Under the pieces are notes generated by a model that searched no databases, was not told the origin of the DNA, and saw only the letters and a list, made by a program, of their open reading frames with translations. A stretch of DNA of 33,524 nucleotides from an uncultured Clostridia bacterium. Lineage in GTDB: Bacteria > Bacillota > Clostridia > TANB77 > CAG-508. Of this stretch, positions 8,374 through 16,598 are shown one piece after another; positions within the stretch are counted from its first letter, which is position 1; every line of letters begins with the position of its first letter. A program made the translations under genes and the position numbers. Location of the stretch: contig CANQIC010000016.1 in NCBI GenBank assembly GCA_947623865.1, positions 1 through 33,524 on the forward strand. Reading direction: 5' to 3'.

Positions 8374-9225
8374 TTAAAATTTTTTTCCTGTTATTTTCTC
8401 ATATGCTTCAATATATTTATTTCTCGTAGTTGTAAGTACATCTTCAGGAAGGCTTTCTGGTGGATTATTTTTATAACCATTATTTGCAAGCCAATCTCTT
8501 AAATATTGTTTATCAAAACTTTTTTGACTTCTTCCAACTTCATAATTATTTGCAGGCCAAAATCTACTTGAATCAGGAGTTAAAACTTCATCACCTAAAA
8601 CAAGATTTCCATTTTCATCTAAACCAAATTCAAATTTTGTATCAGCTATAATTATACCTTTTGTAAGTGCATAATCAGCACATTTTTTATAAATATCTAT
8701 TGTAGCTTTTTTAACTTTTTCAGCTAAATCTTTTCCTAAAATTTCACTTGCTTTTTCAAATGAAATATTTTCATCATGGTCACCTAATTCTGCTTTTGTT
8801 GAAGGTGTAAAAATAGGTTCATCTAATTTTTGGCATTCTTTTAATCCATCAGGGAGTTTAATTCCACAAACTGTACCATTTTTTTGATATTCTGCCCATC
8901 CTGAACCTGTTATATATCCTCTTACTATACATTCAACAGGAAGCATTTTTAACTTTTTAACAAGCATACTTCTATCTCTAAACTCTTCTTTTTTAAATTC
9001 TTCTGGAAATTCATTATAATTTGTTGTAATTATATGGTTTGGAATAATATCAGAAACAAAATTAAACCAAAATTCAGATATTTTATTTAAAACTTTTCCT
9101 TTATCCAAAACAGGATTTGGCATAATAAAATCAAATGCAGAAATCCTATCAGAAACTACTAACATAAGTTTATCATCATCAACTTCGTATATTTCACGAA
9201 CCTTACCACTACTAATTTTTTTCAT
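8374..9225 (-). CDS. purC: Phosphoribosylaminoimidazole-succinocarboxamide synthase
   Basis: SAICAR synthetase joins aspartate to CAIR in de novo purine synthesis. The protein starts MKKISSGKVREIYEVDDD, the nucleotide-binding N-terminus of the family. It continues with LLVVSDRISAFD-like, VECIVRGYITGSGW and LGDEVLTPDSSRFWP, all family signatures. The 283-residue length fits the longer PurC form rather than the ~235-residue form. A GGAGG sits just before the ATG at 9225. It lies 50 nt after purE on the same strand, an obvious purEC operon. No CGGA in zero phase. Confidence 0.96.
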   Translation of the reverse strand: MKKISSGKVREIYEVDDDKLMLVVSDRISAFDFIMPNPVLDKGKVLNKISEFWFNFVSDIIPNHIITTNYNEFPEEFKKEEFRDRSMLVKKLKMLPVECIVRGYITGSGWAEYQKNGTVCGIKLPDGLKECQKLDEPIFTPSTKAELGDHDENISFEKASEILGKDLAEKVKKATIDIYKKCADYALTKGIIIADTKFEFGLDENGNLVLGDEVLTPDSSRFWPANNYEVGRSQKSFDKQYLRDWLANNGYKNNPPESLPEDVLTTTRNKYIEAYEKITGKKF

Positions 9226-9275
9226 TTTTTCCTCCTTAAATTTTATAATATATTCACAAATTACAATTTATTTAA

Positions 9276-9785
9276 CTAATAATTTTCGTAACCTACTTCT
9301 TGTAATCTAGCATCTTTTTTCATAACTCCGTCCTTCATTCCGGCTTTGAAATCTGCTACTTTGTTTTTTACATTTTCATCTGCTAATCCAATTATTTGAG
9401 ATGCTAAAATTGCAGCATTTTTTGCTCCATTTATTGCCACTGTTGCAACAGGAATGCCTGAAGGCATTTGTACTATAGAATAAAGAGAGTCTACACCGTT
9501 TAAAGCCTTAGATTGGATTGGAACTCCTATTACTGGACATGTATTCACTGCTGCAAATATTCCAGGTAAATGAGCAGCTCCACCAGCACCTGCTATAATT
9601 ACTTTTACACTTCTTTCTTTAAGACTTTTTGCATATTCAATTGCTTCATCTGGGCATCTGTGAACAGATAATATTTTCATTTCATATGAAATACCCATAT
9701 CATCTAAAAATTTAGCTGAATCACTCATTATATGTAAATCAGAATCACTTCCCATAATTATTGCTACATCAATATTTTTTTCCAT
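9276..9785 (-). CDS. purE: N5-carboxyaminoimidazole ribonucleotide mutase
   Basis: Class I PurE rearranges N5-CAIR to CAIR, the step directly before PurC. The 169-residue protein has IIMGSDSDLHIMSD at the N-terminus (phosphate binding), SVHRCPDEAIEYA and VIIAGAGGAAHLPG, all hallmark PurE sequences, then PVIGVPIQSKALNGVDSLYS. GCC|GGA and GAC|GGA contain CGGA in a different phase and are read normally. A GGAGG ribosome binding site precedes the ATG. It leads the purE-purC pair on the minus strand, diverging from the ABC importer. Confidence 0.97.
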   Translation of the reverse strand: MEKNIDVAIIMGSDSDLHIMSDSAKFLDDMGISYEMKILSVHRCPDEAIEYAKSLKERSVKVIIAGAGGAAHLPGIFAAVNTCPVIGVPIQSKALNGVDSLYSIVQMPSGIPVATVAINGAKNAAILASQIIGLADENVKNKVADFKAGMKDGVMKKDARLQEVGYENY

Positions 9786-9910
9786 CTTTTCCTCCTAAAA
9801 TTAAAAATCTAAATAGATTATATTACATTAAATAACAATATACAAGGAAATTTAAGGTATTTAAGTTATTTTGTTAATTTATTTATATATTAAAATTTAT
9901 TTTTTTAATA

Positions 9911-9941
9911 AGGAAAAAGGAGCGAGGCCCCTTTTTCCTAA
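9911..9941. repeat. Palindrome of the GGGGCC-core type
   Basis: GGAAAAAGGAGC / GCCCCTTTTTCC around GAG, one mismatch in the arms. It sits in the 238-nt divergent region between purE and the ABC importer, which otherwise holds only AT-rich promoter-like sequence. Same general form as the palindromes at 19904, 20654 and 22931. Confidence 0.7.
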
Positions 9942-10023
9942 AAATAAAACATAATTAAATTATGTATGCGACACAAATTTACATAAGTTAGAATATATTA
10001 TTAATATAGTAGGAGGAAATTAA

Positions 10024-10800
10024 ATGAGAGAAGTATTGAAGTTAGAAAATGTAAGTAAAACATATCAAGCAAAAAATGGTGAAATAGAAGCTTTAAAAAA
10101 CATAAATTTTAGTGTAAAAGAAGGAGAATTTGTTAGTATTATAGGTCCAAGTGGATGTGGAAAATCCACATTATTATCAATAATTGCAGGACTAGAGAAA
10201 AAATCAAGTGGAAAAATATATATTGATGAAATTGAAACTGAAAATATATCATCTAAAATTGGATATATGTTGCAAAAAGATAGCTTACTAGAGTGGAGAA
10301 CAATATATAATAATGTTATTTTTGGGTTAGAAATTACACATAGAAAAACAAAAGAAAATGAAAAATATGTTAAGGATTTATTAAAAAAATATAATCTCTA
10401 TGAATTTAAAGATAAATATCCTGCTCAATTATCTGGAGGAATGAGACAAAGAGTTGCACTAATTAGAACACTGGCAATTAGACCAGAAATTCTTTTATTA
10501 GATGAAGCATTTTCAGCATTAGACTATCAAACAAGAATAATGGTAACAAAAGATATATATGATATTCTGAAAAATGAGAATATAACAACTGTAATGGTAA
10601 CACATGACATATCAGAGGCAATTAGTATGTCAGATAGAGTAATTGTACTTAGCAAAAGACCTGCAACTGTTAAGAAAATTCATAAAATTAATTTTGAAAT
10701 AGAAAATAAAGATCCAATGAATGCACGAAAAAGTCCTAAGTTTAGTAATTATTTTGATAGTTTATGGAAGGAGCTAGATGTTGATGCGAAAGAAAAATAA
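10024..10800 (+). CDS. ABC importer ATPase subunit (SsuB/ThiZ/TauB type)
   Basis: ATP-hydrolysing subunit of an importer with the downstream permease and binding protein. The 258-residue protein has Walker A GPSGCGKST (about residues 42-50), the ABC signature LSGGMRQR and Walker B ILLLDEAFSALD followed by a switch His in MVTHDISEA. The closest subfamilies are the nitrate/sulfonate/taurine and thiamine-precursor ATPases. AGGAGG precedes the ATG. Its end overlaps the permease start by 23 nt, indicating coupled translation. The substrate cannot be told from this subunit, and I see no TPP riboswitch upstream. Confidence 0.93.
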   Translation: MREVLKLENVSKTYQAKNGEIEALKNINFSVKEGEFVSIIGPSGCGKSTLLSIIAGLEKKSSGKIYIDEIETENISSKIGYMLQKDSLLEWRTIYNNVIFGLEITHRKTKENEKYVKDLLKKYNLYEFKDKYPAQLSGGMRQRVALIRTLAIRPEILLLDEAFSALDYQTRIMVTKDIYDILKNENITTVMVTHDISEAISMSDRVIVLSKRPATVKKIHKINFEIENKDPMNARKSPKFSNYFDSLWKELDVDAKEK

Positions 10801-11594
10801 TTCAATTGAAAGAAAACAATATTTAAGGAAAAAGACCATTACAAAAGTAAGTATATTTATTACACAAGTGACATTAGTAATTTTATTTATTGCATTGTGG
10901 GAAATATTAGCAAACAAAGGAATTATTGATAGCTTTATAACTAGCCAGCCTAGTAGAATGTTAAAAACATTTATGAGTTTATCACAAAATGGGTTATTAG
11001 AGCATCTAGGAGTTACATGCTATGAGACAATAGTTGGTTTTTTATCAGGAGCAATTCTTGGAGTAATTGTTGCAATAATATTATGGTGGTCAAAATTTTT
11101 ATCAAAAGTATCAGAACCATTTTTAGTAATATTAAATAGCCTTCCTAAAATTGCTTTAGGACCAGTAATAATAATATGGGTAGGAGCAGGAACATCTGCA
11201 ATAATAGTAATGGCACTTGCAATTTCATTAATAGTTACAATACTTGAAATATTAAATGGATTTTTAAATACAGATAGCGAAAAAATTAAAATGGCAAGAA
11301 CTTTCAATGCTAATAGATTTCAACTTCTTACTAAAATTGTTATACCTGCTAATATTTCTACATTTATAAATTCTCTTAAAGTCAATATAGGACTTTCACT
11401 AGTTGGAGTAATATCAGGAGAGTTTTTAGTATCAAAAGCAGGACTCCGGATATTTAATAGTATATGGAGGGCAAGTATTCCAACTTGATTTAGTAATGGC
11501 AAGTGTTGTAATACTTGCAGTAGTTGCAGCAATTATGTATGAAGCAGTAGTCCTACTAGAAAAAATAATTTTAAAAACAAAGAAATTTGGATAA
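10778..11594 (+). CDS. ABC importer permease (SsuC/ThiX type), joined through a CGGA site
   Basis: Inner-membrane channel subunit with about six hydrophobic helices. The EAA-like loop is seen around ARTFNANRFQLLTKIVIPANIS. Triplet reading ends at 11488 with a 13-residue nonsense tail. Reading CGGA at 11447-11450 as Gly restores SKAGL-G-YLIVYGGQVFQLDLV, a highly conserved C-terminal stretch of this permease family, and the frame then runs to TAA at 11592-11594. 817 nt = 272 codons + 1, 271 residues. The start ATG lies within the ATPase gene. The stop codon falls at the boundary of a repeat element that begins here. Confidence 0.93.
11447..11450 (+). other. CGGA quadruplet / +1 frameshift site 6 (ABC permease)
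   Basis: GGA CTC [CGGA] TAT TTA: restores AGLGYLI. The Gly is conserved in the SsuC/ThiX family. Residue 224. Confidence 0.96.
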
Positions 11595-11854
11595 ATTGTA
11601 ATTTGTGTGAGGAAATTCTAGGGACTGTCTCTCTTTTTTCCCAAAGGGGAAAAAAGGGGACTGTCCTGAATTTTCAGATGATTAAATCTATTGCAAATGA
11701 TGTAGGGGTCGCCGCCTTCGGCGACCCGAATACATCGAAGAAATTGCCCTAAATCGTATAAAAGGTTATCAAATAAATTACAATTTCGGGTCGCCCAGGG
11801 GTGCGACCCCTACGGATTTGAAAACAAATTTAATCAACAAACAACAATTTATCT
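11592..11854. repeat. Composite palindromic intergenic element between permease and binding-protein genes
   Basis: Starts with TAAATTGTAATTTGTG at the permease stop and ends with ACAAACAACAATTTATCT. Inside are a GGGACTGTC..GGACTGTCC module, a hairpin GGGTCGCCGCCTTCGGCGACCC (two GGGTCGCC-type arms, ~11706-11727), an internal AAATTACAATTT end motif (~11776) and a second GGGTCGC/GCGACCC hairpin (~11790-11810). It looks like several modules nested together and fills most of the 289-nt gap. Confidence 0.8.
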
Positions 11855-11883
11855 AAATGGTGTAAAAGAAAGGAGATTTAAAT

Positions 11884-12895
11884 TTGAAGAAATATATTAT
11901 AGGTATACTTATAGTCTTAGTAGTTATAGGTGGAATTTTAGGTTATGCATTATTAAAAAATAGAAATAACAATAATACCGAAATGACTACAATAAGATTA
12001 AATGAAGTAACTCGTTCAGTTTTTTATGCACCACAGTATGTTGCAATTGCTAATGGTTACTTTAAAGATGAAAATCTGAATATAGAAATTACAACAGGTC
12101 AGGGTGCAGACAAAGTAATGACTGCAGTTTTAGCAGGTCAAAGTGATATAGGATTTGCTCGGACCAGAAGCGGCTATATATGTATACAATGAAGGAAAAG
12201 AAGATTATATAGAAGTGTTTGCACAAATGACTAAAAGAGATGGATCATTTTTAGTAAGTAGAAATAAAAATGATGATTTCAAATGGACAGATTTAAAAGG
12301 CTCTACCATCATTCCAGGTAGAAAAGGTGGAGTACCTTATATGACATTTGAATATGTATTAAAACAAAATGGAATAGATACTAAAAAAGACTTAATACTT
12401 GATGATAGCATTAAATTTGATCTTATGGCAGGAGCTTTTGCTGGAGGAAATGCAGACTATGTAACATTATTTGAACCAACTGCATCTATGACAGAAGCAC
12501 AAGGAAAAGGATATATAGTTGCATCAGTAGGAGAGGCAGCAGGTGAAATTCCATATACTGCATATTTTGCTAATAAAAATTATATAGATAACAATCCAGA
12601 AATAATACAAGGATTTACAAATGCAGTATATAAAGGTCAGGTTTGGGTAAAAGAGCATACAGCAAAAGAAATTGCAGAAGTAATACAGGGATTTTTTCCA
12701 GACACAGATTTAGATATGCTTGAGAAATCAATACAGAGTTATAAAGATATAGACGCTTGGAATGAAACACCAATATTAGAACAAGATGCTTTTGATAGAT
12801 TACAAACAGTAATGCAAGAAGCTGGAGAACTTTCAGAAAAAGCACCATATGAAATTATAGTAAATAATGAATTTGCAAAAAAAGCAATTAAATAG
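11884..12895 (+). CDS. ABC importer substrate-binding protein (SsuA/ThiY/NMT1-like), joined through a CGGA site
   Basis: Extracytoplasmic binding protein of the importer. A TTG start at 11884 follows AAAGGAGA. One N-terminal hydrophobic helix (residues ~3-25) has no lipobox Cys, so it probably acts as a membrane anchor. The first ORF ends at 12192; the main ORF overlaps it. Reading CGGA at 12160-12163 as Gly gives AGQSDIGFA-G-PEAAIYVYNEG, the classic ligand-domain motif of NMT1/SsuA-like proteins. 1012 nt = 337 codons + 1, 336 residues. KGSTIIPGRKGGVPYMTFEYVL is also family-typical. The substrate could be a pyrimidine thiamine precursor, a sulfonate or a related small molecule; the sequence does not decide. 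Confidence 0.92.
12160..12163 (+). other. CGGA quadruplet / +1 frameshift site 7 (substrate-binding protein)
   Basis: TTT GCT [CGGA] CCA GAA: gives GFAGPEA, residue 93 Gly. Triplet reading ends within ten codons. Confidence 0.96.
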
Positions 12896-12914
12896 ATTTA
12901 TATAATACTTTAAG

Positions 12915-12943
12915 AAGGGTAGATGTAATAGCTACCCTTTTTA
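12915..12943 (+). terminator. Terminator of the ABC importer operon
   Basis: AAGGGTAG / CTACCCTT with a 9-nt loop and a following T run, just after the binding-protein stop. Confidence 0.75.
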
Positions 12944-13026
12944 AAAAATTTGGTAAAAGTGTATAGATAATTCAATTCTAAAAACTGTAACATTTGAACA
13001 AAAATAATAGAAGTACAAATTAAAGT

Positions 13027-13061
13027 AATTATCCTCTAGCTATTCTAGAGGATAATTTTTT
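13027..13061. terminator. Second strong terminator-like hairpin
   Basis: A perfect 13-bp stem AATTATCCTCTAG / CTAGAGGATAATT (13027-13039 / 13045-13057), 5-nt loop, followed by T5-6. It lies 90 nt after the first terminator with no coding sequence in between. Confidence 0.8.
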
Positions 13062-13182
13062 GATATAAACAATTAGTTTTATTTCTATTTCCAAAATAAG
13101 TTTATTTTGATTATTTATACATAAAAATCATGCATTTTGAAATAAATTTACTAATTATTATAGTATAAAATAATTAGTAGAG

Positions 13183-13211
13183 TTGAAAATATAATTAAAA
13201 TATAATAAAAT
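13183..13211 (+). promoter_or_regulatory. Possible promoter for the TSCPD gene
   Basis: TTGAAA (13183-13188) and TAAAAT (13206-13211) with a 17-nt spacer, 25 nt before the start codon. Weak because of AT-richness. Confidence 0.3.
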
Positions 13212-13235
13212 ATGTATAAGATAAGGAGTGATAAT

Positions 13236-13481
13236 ATGGAATATAGATACAAACCAGAAGGTGTATGCTCAAGAGAAATGATATTTGACATAGAGGGAGA
13301 TATAGTAAAATCAGTAAAAATAATAGGTGGATGTGCAGGAAATACTGTAGGTATTTCTAATTTAGTTAAAGGTATGAAAATAAAAGATGTAATTGAAAAA
13401 TTAAAAGGAATACCATGTGGTTATAGAACAACATCTTGTCCAGATCAACTAGCTAAAGCATTAGAAGAATATTTAAAATAA
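13236..13481 (+). CDS. TSCPD domain protein (TIGR03905 family)
   Basis: An 81-residue protein carrying the name-giving motif as TTSCPDQLAKAL near the C-terminus, with VKIIGGCAGNTVGISNLVKGM in the middle. TSCPD domains also occur at the end of some vitamin-B12-dependent ribonucleotide reductases; the stand-alone TIGR03905 family has no settled function. The four cysteines (VCSREM, GGCAGN, IPCGY, TSCPD) could bind metal. I chose ATG 13236 (MEYRYKPEGVCSRE) because AAGGAG lies directly upstream and the family starts this way; an earlier ATG at 13212 has no ribosome binding site. Likely monocistronic or co-transcribed with the next gene 64 nt downstream. Confidence 0.87.
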   Translation: MEYRYKPEGVCSREMIFDIEGDIVKSVKIIGGCAGNTVGISNLVKGMKIKDVIEKLKGIPCGYRTTSCPDQLAKALEEYLK

Positions 13482-13545
13482 AAGTGTTATAAATAATATT
13501 TCCTATTTTGTATATACTAAAAGTGTATATTGTTAGGAGAATATT

Positions 13546-14535
13546 ATGATTAAAATAGCATTTTTTGATACAAAAGAATATGACAGAAAATTATTTGATG
13601 AGTATAATGAGAATTATGGATATGAAATAACATATTTAGAATCGAAGTTAAATAGTGAAACAGCTCCACTTGCAAGAGGTTTTGATGTTGTATGCATATT
13701 TGTAAATGATATAGTTGATGAAAAGACTATAAATATATTAAAAGAATGTAAAGTAAAACTAATAGCATTAAGATGTGCTGGATTTAACAATGTTAATGTA
13801 AAAAAATTAGGAGATGAATTGATTGCAGTTAGAGTTCCAGCATACTCTCCATATGCAGTTGCAGAACACGCAGTAGCATTAATTTTAAGTATAGATAGAA
13901 AAATATATAAAGCATATCAGAGAACAAAAAAGTACAATTTTACATTAAATGGACTTTTAGGATTTGATATACATGGAAAAACAGTAGGAGTTGTTGGAGC
14001 AGGAAAAATAGGAAAAGCATTTATAAATATAATGAATGGATTTGGAACAAAAGTATTAGTTTATGATAAATTTCAAGATGAAAAAACAGCAAAAGAAATG
14101 AACTTTGAGTATGTAGATTTAGATAGATTATATGAAGAATCAGACATAATATCTTTGCATTGTCCATTAACAGATGAAAACTATAAAATGATAAATGAAG
14201 AATCTTTAAATAAAATGAAGAATGGAGTTTTAATAATAAATACTAGTAGAGGAAAACTTATTGATACGAAAAGTCTAATAAATAAGTTACAAGAGGGCAA
14301 AATTGGTGGACTTGGATTAGATGTATACGAAGATGAAGAGGAATTCTTTTTAAATGACATGTCTAATTCATATATAAGAGATGAAGAATTATCAATATTA
14401 CTTACAATGCCAAACGTAGTTGTAACATCACATCAGGCATTTTTTACAAAAGAAGCATTAAATAAAATTGCTTTAGACACATGTGAAAATATAAAAGAAT
14501 TTTTTGAAACAGGAGATTGTAAGAATAAAGTTTAA
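13546..14535 (+). CDS. ldhA: D-2-hydroxyacid dehydrogenase, LdhA-like D-lactate dehydrogenase
   Basis: NAD-dependent reduction of pyruvate to D-lactate is the expected role in fermentation. The 329-residue protein has the Rossmann dinucleotide motif GVVGAGKIGKAF, AYSPYAVAEHAVALIL, and YQRTKKYNFTLNGLLGFD, which closely mirrors the LdhA subfamily. Catalytic residues are visible: Arg in INTSRGKLID, Glu in DVYEDEEEFF and His in TSHQAFFTKEAL. AGGAG precedes the ATG. A long bidirectional terminator separates it from the convergent rubredoxin gene. Other 2-hydroxyacid substrates remain possible. Confidence 0.88.
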   Translation: MIKIAFFDTKEYDRKLFDEYNENYGYEITYLESKLNSETAPLARGFDVVCIFVNDIVDEKTINILKECKVKLIALRCAGFNNVNVKKLGDELIAVRVPAYSPYAVAEHAVALILSIDRKIYKAYQRTKKYNFTLNGLLGFDIHGKTVGVVGAGKIGKAFINIMNGFGTKVLVYDKFQDEKTAKEMNFEYVDLDRLYEESDIISLHCPLTDENYKMINEESLNKMKNGVLIINTSRGKLIDTKSLINKLQEGKIGGLGLDVYEDEEEFFLNDMSNSYIRDEELSILLTMPNVVVTSHQAFFTKEALNKIALDTCENIKEFFETGDCKNKV

Positions 14536-14570
14536 AAGGATTTTGGGTTGTTCCCAAAATCCTTTTAAAC
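14530..14570. terminator. Bidirectional terminator between ldhA and rubredoxin
   Basis: A perfect 18-bp inverted repeat, 14530-14547 against 14553-14570 (core AAAAGGATTTTGGG / CCCAAAATCCTTTT), 5-nt loop. The ldhA stop codon lies inside the left arm. A near-identical stem ends purD. Confidence 0.88.
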
Positions 14571-14571
14571 T

Positions 14572-14706
14572 TTATTCTGCTTTAGAAAAAGAATCTTTTC
14601 CAGCACCACATATTGGGCAAACCCAGGTATCTGGTAAATCTTCAAATTTTACTGCTTCTTTGTCATCATCATAAACAAATCCACATATATCACATATATA
14701 TTTCAT
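14572..14706 (-). CDS. Short rubredoxin
   Basis: A 44-residue protein, [15 protein letters not shown] then [16 protein letters not shown]. The two CxxC-type pairs (CDIC and CPIC) are the Fe(SCys)4 site of rubredoxin, an electron carrier used with rubrerythrin or oxygen/peroxide reductases in anaerobes. It is shorter than the usual ~52 residues: the loop between the pairs is trimmed, resembling the rubredoxin domain of rubrerythrin. The ATG at 14706 has GGGG at good spacing. It converges on ldhA and shares its terminator. No partner gene is in the window. Confidence 0.88.
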   Translation of the reverse strand: MKYICDICGFVYDDDKEAVKFEDLPDTWVCPICGAGKDSFSKAE

Positions 14707-14847
14707 ATTATCATCCCCTTTAAAATTTATAATTTAATAATAATATAATAAATTTAAAATGTCAATTAATTATATACAGATTACTAATAAATATGATACA
14801 ATATATATTATAGAAATAGACTAATAATAAAAGGATTTATATAAATT

Positions 14848-15558
14848 ATGGAAATAAAAAAGGAATTAAAAAAATATGCTAAGTCAGATGTAATAGAAGA
14901 AAAATTTGCATACTTTCATAAGACAGGTAAAGGACAGTATGCTCAGGATGATATATTTATAGGTGTAACAGTACCTGATATTAGAAAAGTTGCAAATGAA
15001 TATTATAAAACAATATCTTTAAAAGAAGTAGAGGAATTACTTCATTCTAAATATCATGAAGAAAGACTTCTTGCTTTAATAATTCTTACATATAAGATGA
15101 AGAAGGCAAAAGAAGATGAACAAAAGAAAATAGTAAACTTATATATAAGAAATACCAAGTATATAAATGGATGGGATTTAGTAGACTTATCAGCACATTA
15201 TATATTAGGTAAATATTTATTAGAACATGAAAATGAAAAAAATATTTTATATGAATTTGCAAATTCTAATAATTTATGGAAGCAAAGAATATCAATTGTT
15301 TCAACTTGGATGTTTATAAGAGAGGGTAAGTATGAAGATACTTTCAAAATAGCTGAAATTTTGCTAAATAACAAGCAAGATTTAATACAAAAAGCAGTAG
15401 GATGGATGCTTAGAGAAGTTGGGAAAAAAGATTTTGATTCAGAATATAATTTTTTAATAAAGTATTATAAGGAAATGCCAAGAACAATGCTTAGATATTC
15501 AATAGAAAGATTTGATGAAGATTTAAGACAAGATTTTTTGAAGGGAAGAATTGTATAA
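14848..15558 (+). CDS. alkD: AlkD-type DNA alkylation repair glycosylase
   Basis: HEAT-repeat DNA glycosylase that removes positively charged alkylated bases such as 3- and 7-methylpurines. The 236-residue protein shows the family blocks WDLVDLSAHYILGKYL (with the catalytic-cleft Trp/Asp), LWKQRISIVSTWMFIREG, LIQKAVGWMLREVGKKD and PRTMLRYSIE. Length fits AlkD. The start ATG has only a weak AAAGGAT site. It precedes ogg and addB, forming a DNA-repair neighbourhood. Confidence 0.92.
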   Translation: MEIKKELKKYAKSDVIEEKFAYFHKTGKGQYAQDDIFIGVTVPDIRKVANEYYKTISLKEVEELLHSKYHEERLLALIILTYKMKKAKEDEQKKIVNLYIRNTKYINGWDLVDLSAHYILGKYLLEHENEKNILYEFANSNNLWKQRISIVSTWMFIREGKYEDTFKIAEILLNNKQDLIQKAVGWMLREVGKKDFDSEYNFLIKYYKEMPRTMLRYSIERFDEDLRQDFLKGRIV

Positions 15559-15638
15559 AATAAATTTTTACATAATTAGCTATAATCTCTGTTAACCTTG
15601 AGATTTACTCATTTTACTTGTAAACTCTGAATTGACAA

Positions 15639-15720
15639 ATATAAACCTCTTTTATTCTCGTAATTAATAGGGGGTTTATGAATTAGTTGTTAGAAAAACT
15701 ACTCGAATGGAGGTTTATAT
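15639..15720 (+). promoter_or_regulatory. Alternative-pairing leader of ogg
   Basis: ATATAAACCTC (15639-15649) is an exact reverse complement of GAGGTTTATAT (15710-15720), which contains the ogg ribosome binding site. The same upstream arm can instead pair with GGGGGTTTAT at ~15670-15679 (one G-U). This is the layout of a translational on/off leader; the trigger is unknown. Confidence 0.4.
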
Positions 15721-15723
15721 ACA

Positions 15724-16587
15724 ATGGAGCAAGAATACATATTAAATGAATGTAGTTCATTTGAACCAGAGCATATTTTTGAATGTGGACAGTGTTTCAG
15801 ATGGAATAAACAAATAGATGGAAGTTATACAGGTGTATTTGGACAAAATGTTATCAACGTAAAAAAAGAAAATAGCAAAATAATATTTAAAGGAATATCA
15901 TCAGGAGATATAAAAAAAGAATGCAGAGAATATTTTGATTTAGATAGAGATTATGAGAATATAAAAAATAAACTATCAAAAGTAGATGGCAACTTAAAAA
16001 GTAGCATTAAATATGGAAGTGGAATAAGAATATTAAATCAAGATTTATGGGAAACACTTATATCTTTCATAATTTCTGCAAATAATAACATACCAAGAAT
16101 AAAAGGAATAATAGAAAGATTATCTAAAAACTATGGAAATAAAATTATTTGGAATGAGCAAGAGTATTATACATTTCCAACACCTATCCAATTATCAAAA
16201 GCAAGTGTAGAAGATTTAAGAAAATTAGGTTTGGGATTTAGAGATGTGAGAGTATATGAAACAACAAGAATAATAAATGAAAACAAACAAAAATTGAAAC
16301 AATTATCAGATGAAAAAGATACAGAAAAATTAAGAGAAGTATTATTAGAATTTCCAGGGGTAGGACCTAAAGTTGCAGATTGTATAATGCTATTTTCGTG
16401 TTTAAAAAGATTAGAAGTATTTCCAATAGATGTATGGGTAAGAAGAGTAATGAATGAATTATATATAAAAAATGAAGATGAAACAAAAGTAAACAAAAAA
16501 GAAATAGAAAATCTAGCAAAAGAAAAATATGGTAATTTAGCAGGAATTGCACAACAGTATTTATTTTATTGGAGAAGGGAAGCGTAA
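15724..16587 (+). CDS. ogg: 8-oxoguanine DNA glycosylase (Ogg family)
   Basis: Base-excision enzyme for 8-oxoguanine. The 287-residue protein has the N-terminal domain with ECGQCFRWNKQ, then the HhH-GPD glycosylase fold. The helix-hairpin-helix is LLEFPGVGPKVADCIMLF, in which the Lys of PKVADC is the catalytic residue by family analogy, followed by the Asp in EVFPIDVWVRRV. WETLISFIISANNNI is also diagnostic. GGAGG lies before the ATG. The gene ends 11 nt before the chosen addB start, so an ogg-addB operon is likely. Confidence 0.92.
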   Translation: MEQEYILNECSSFEPEHIFECGQCFRWNKQIDGSYTGVFGQNVINVKKENSKIIFKGISSGDIKKECREYFDLDRDYENIKNKLSKVDGNLKSSIKYGSGIRILNQDLWETLISFIISANNNIPRIKGIIERLSKNYGNKIIWNEQEYYTFPTPIQLSKASVEDLRKLGLGFRDVRVYETTRIINENKQKLKQLSDEKDTEKLREVLLEFPGVGPKVADCIMLFSCLKRLEVFPIDVWVRRVMNELYIKNEDETKVNKKEIENLAKEKYGNLAGIAQQYLFYWRREA

Positions 16588-16598
16588 AGAAAAAATAT

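Larger units (their letters stand above)
12896..13235. other. 340-nt intergenic region with two terminators and no gene
   Basis: Contains the importer terminator (12915-12943), a second strong terminator (13027-13061) with no annotated gene between them, then AT-rich sequence with a possible promoter for the TSCPD gene. I see no ORF with a ribosome binding site. Confidence 0.6.

Noticed and set aside
9786-10023. TPP riboswitch before the ABC importer
   Set aside because: No CTGAGA/ACCTGA-type conserved blocks are present, so thiamine-precursor specificity stays unproven.
15559-15723. A tRNA gene or other structured RNA gene in the gaps
   Set aside because: I looked for T-loop (GGTTCGAATCC-like) and acceptor-stem pairs, especially for the predicted tRNA-Gly(UCCG), and found none in the window; the paired segments at 15639-15720 look like a leader.
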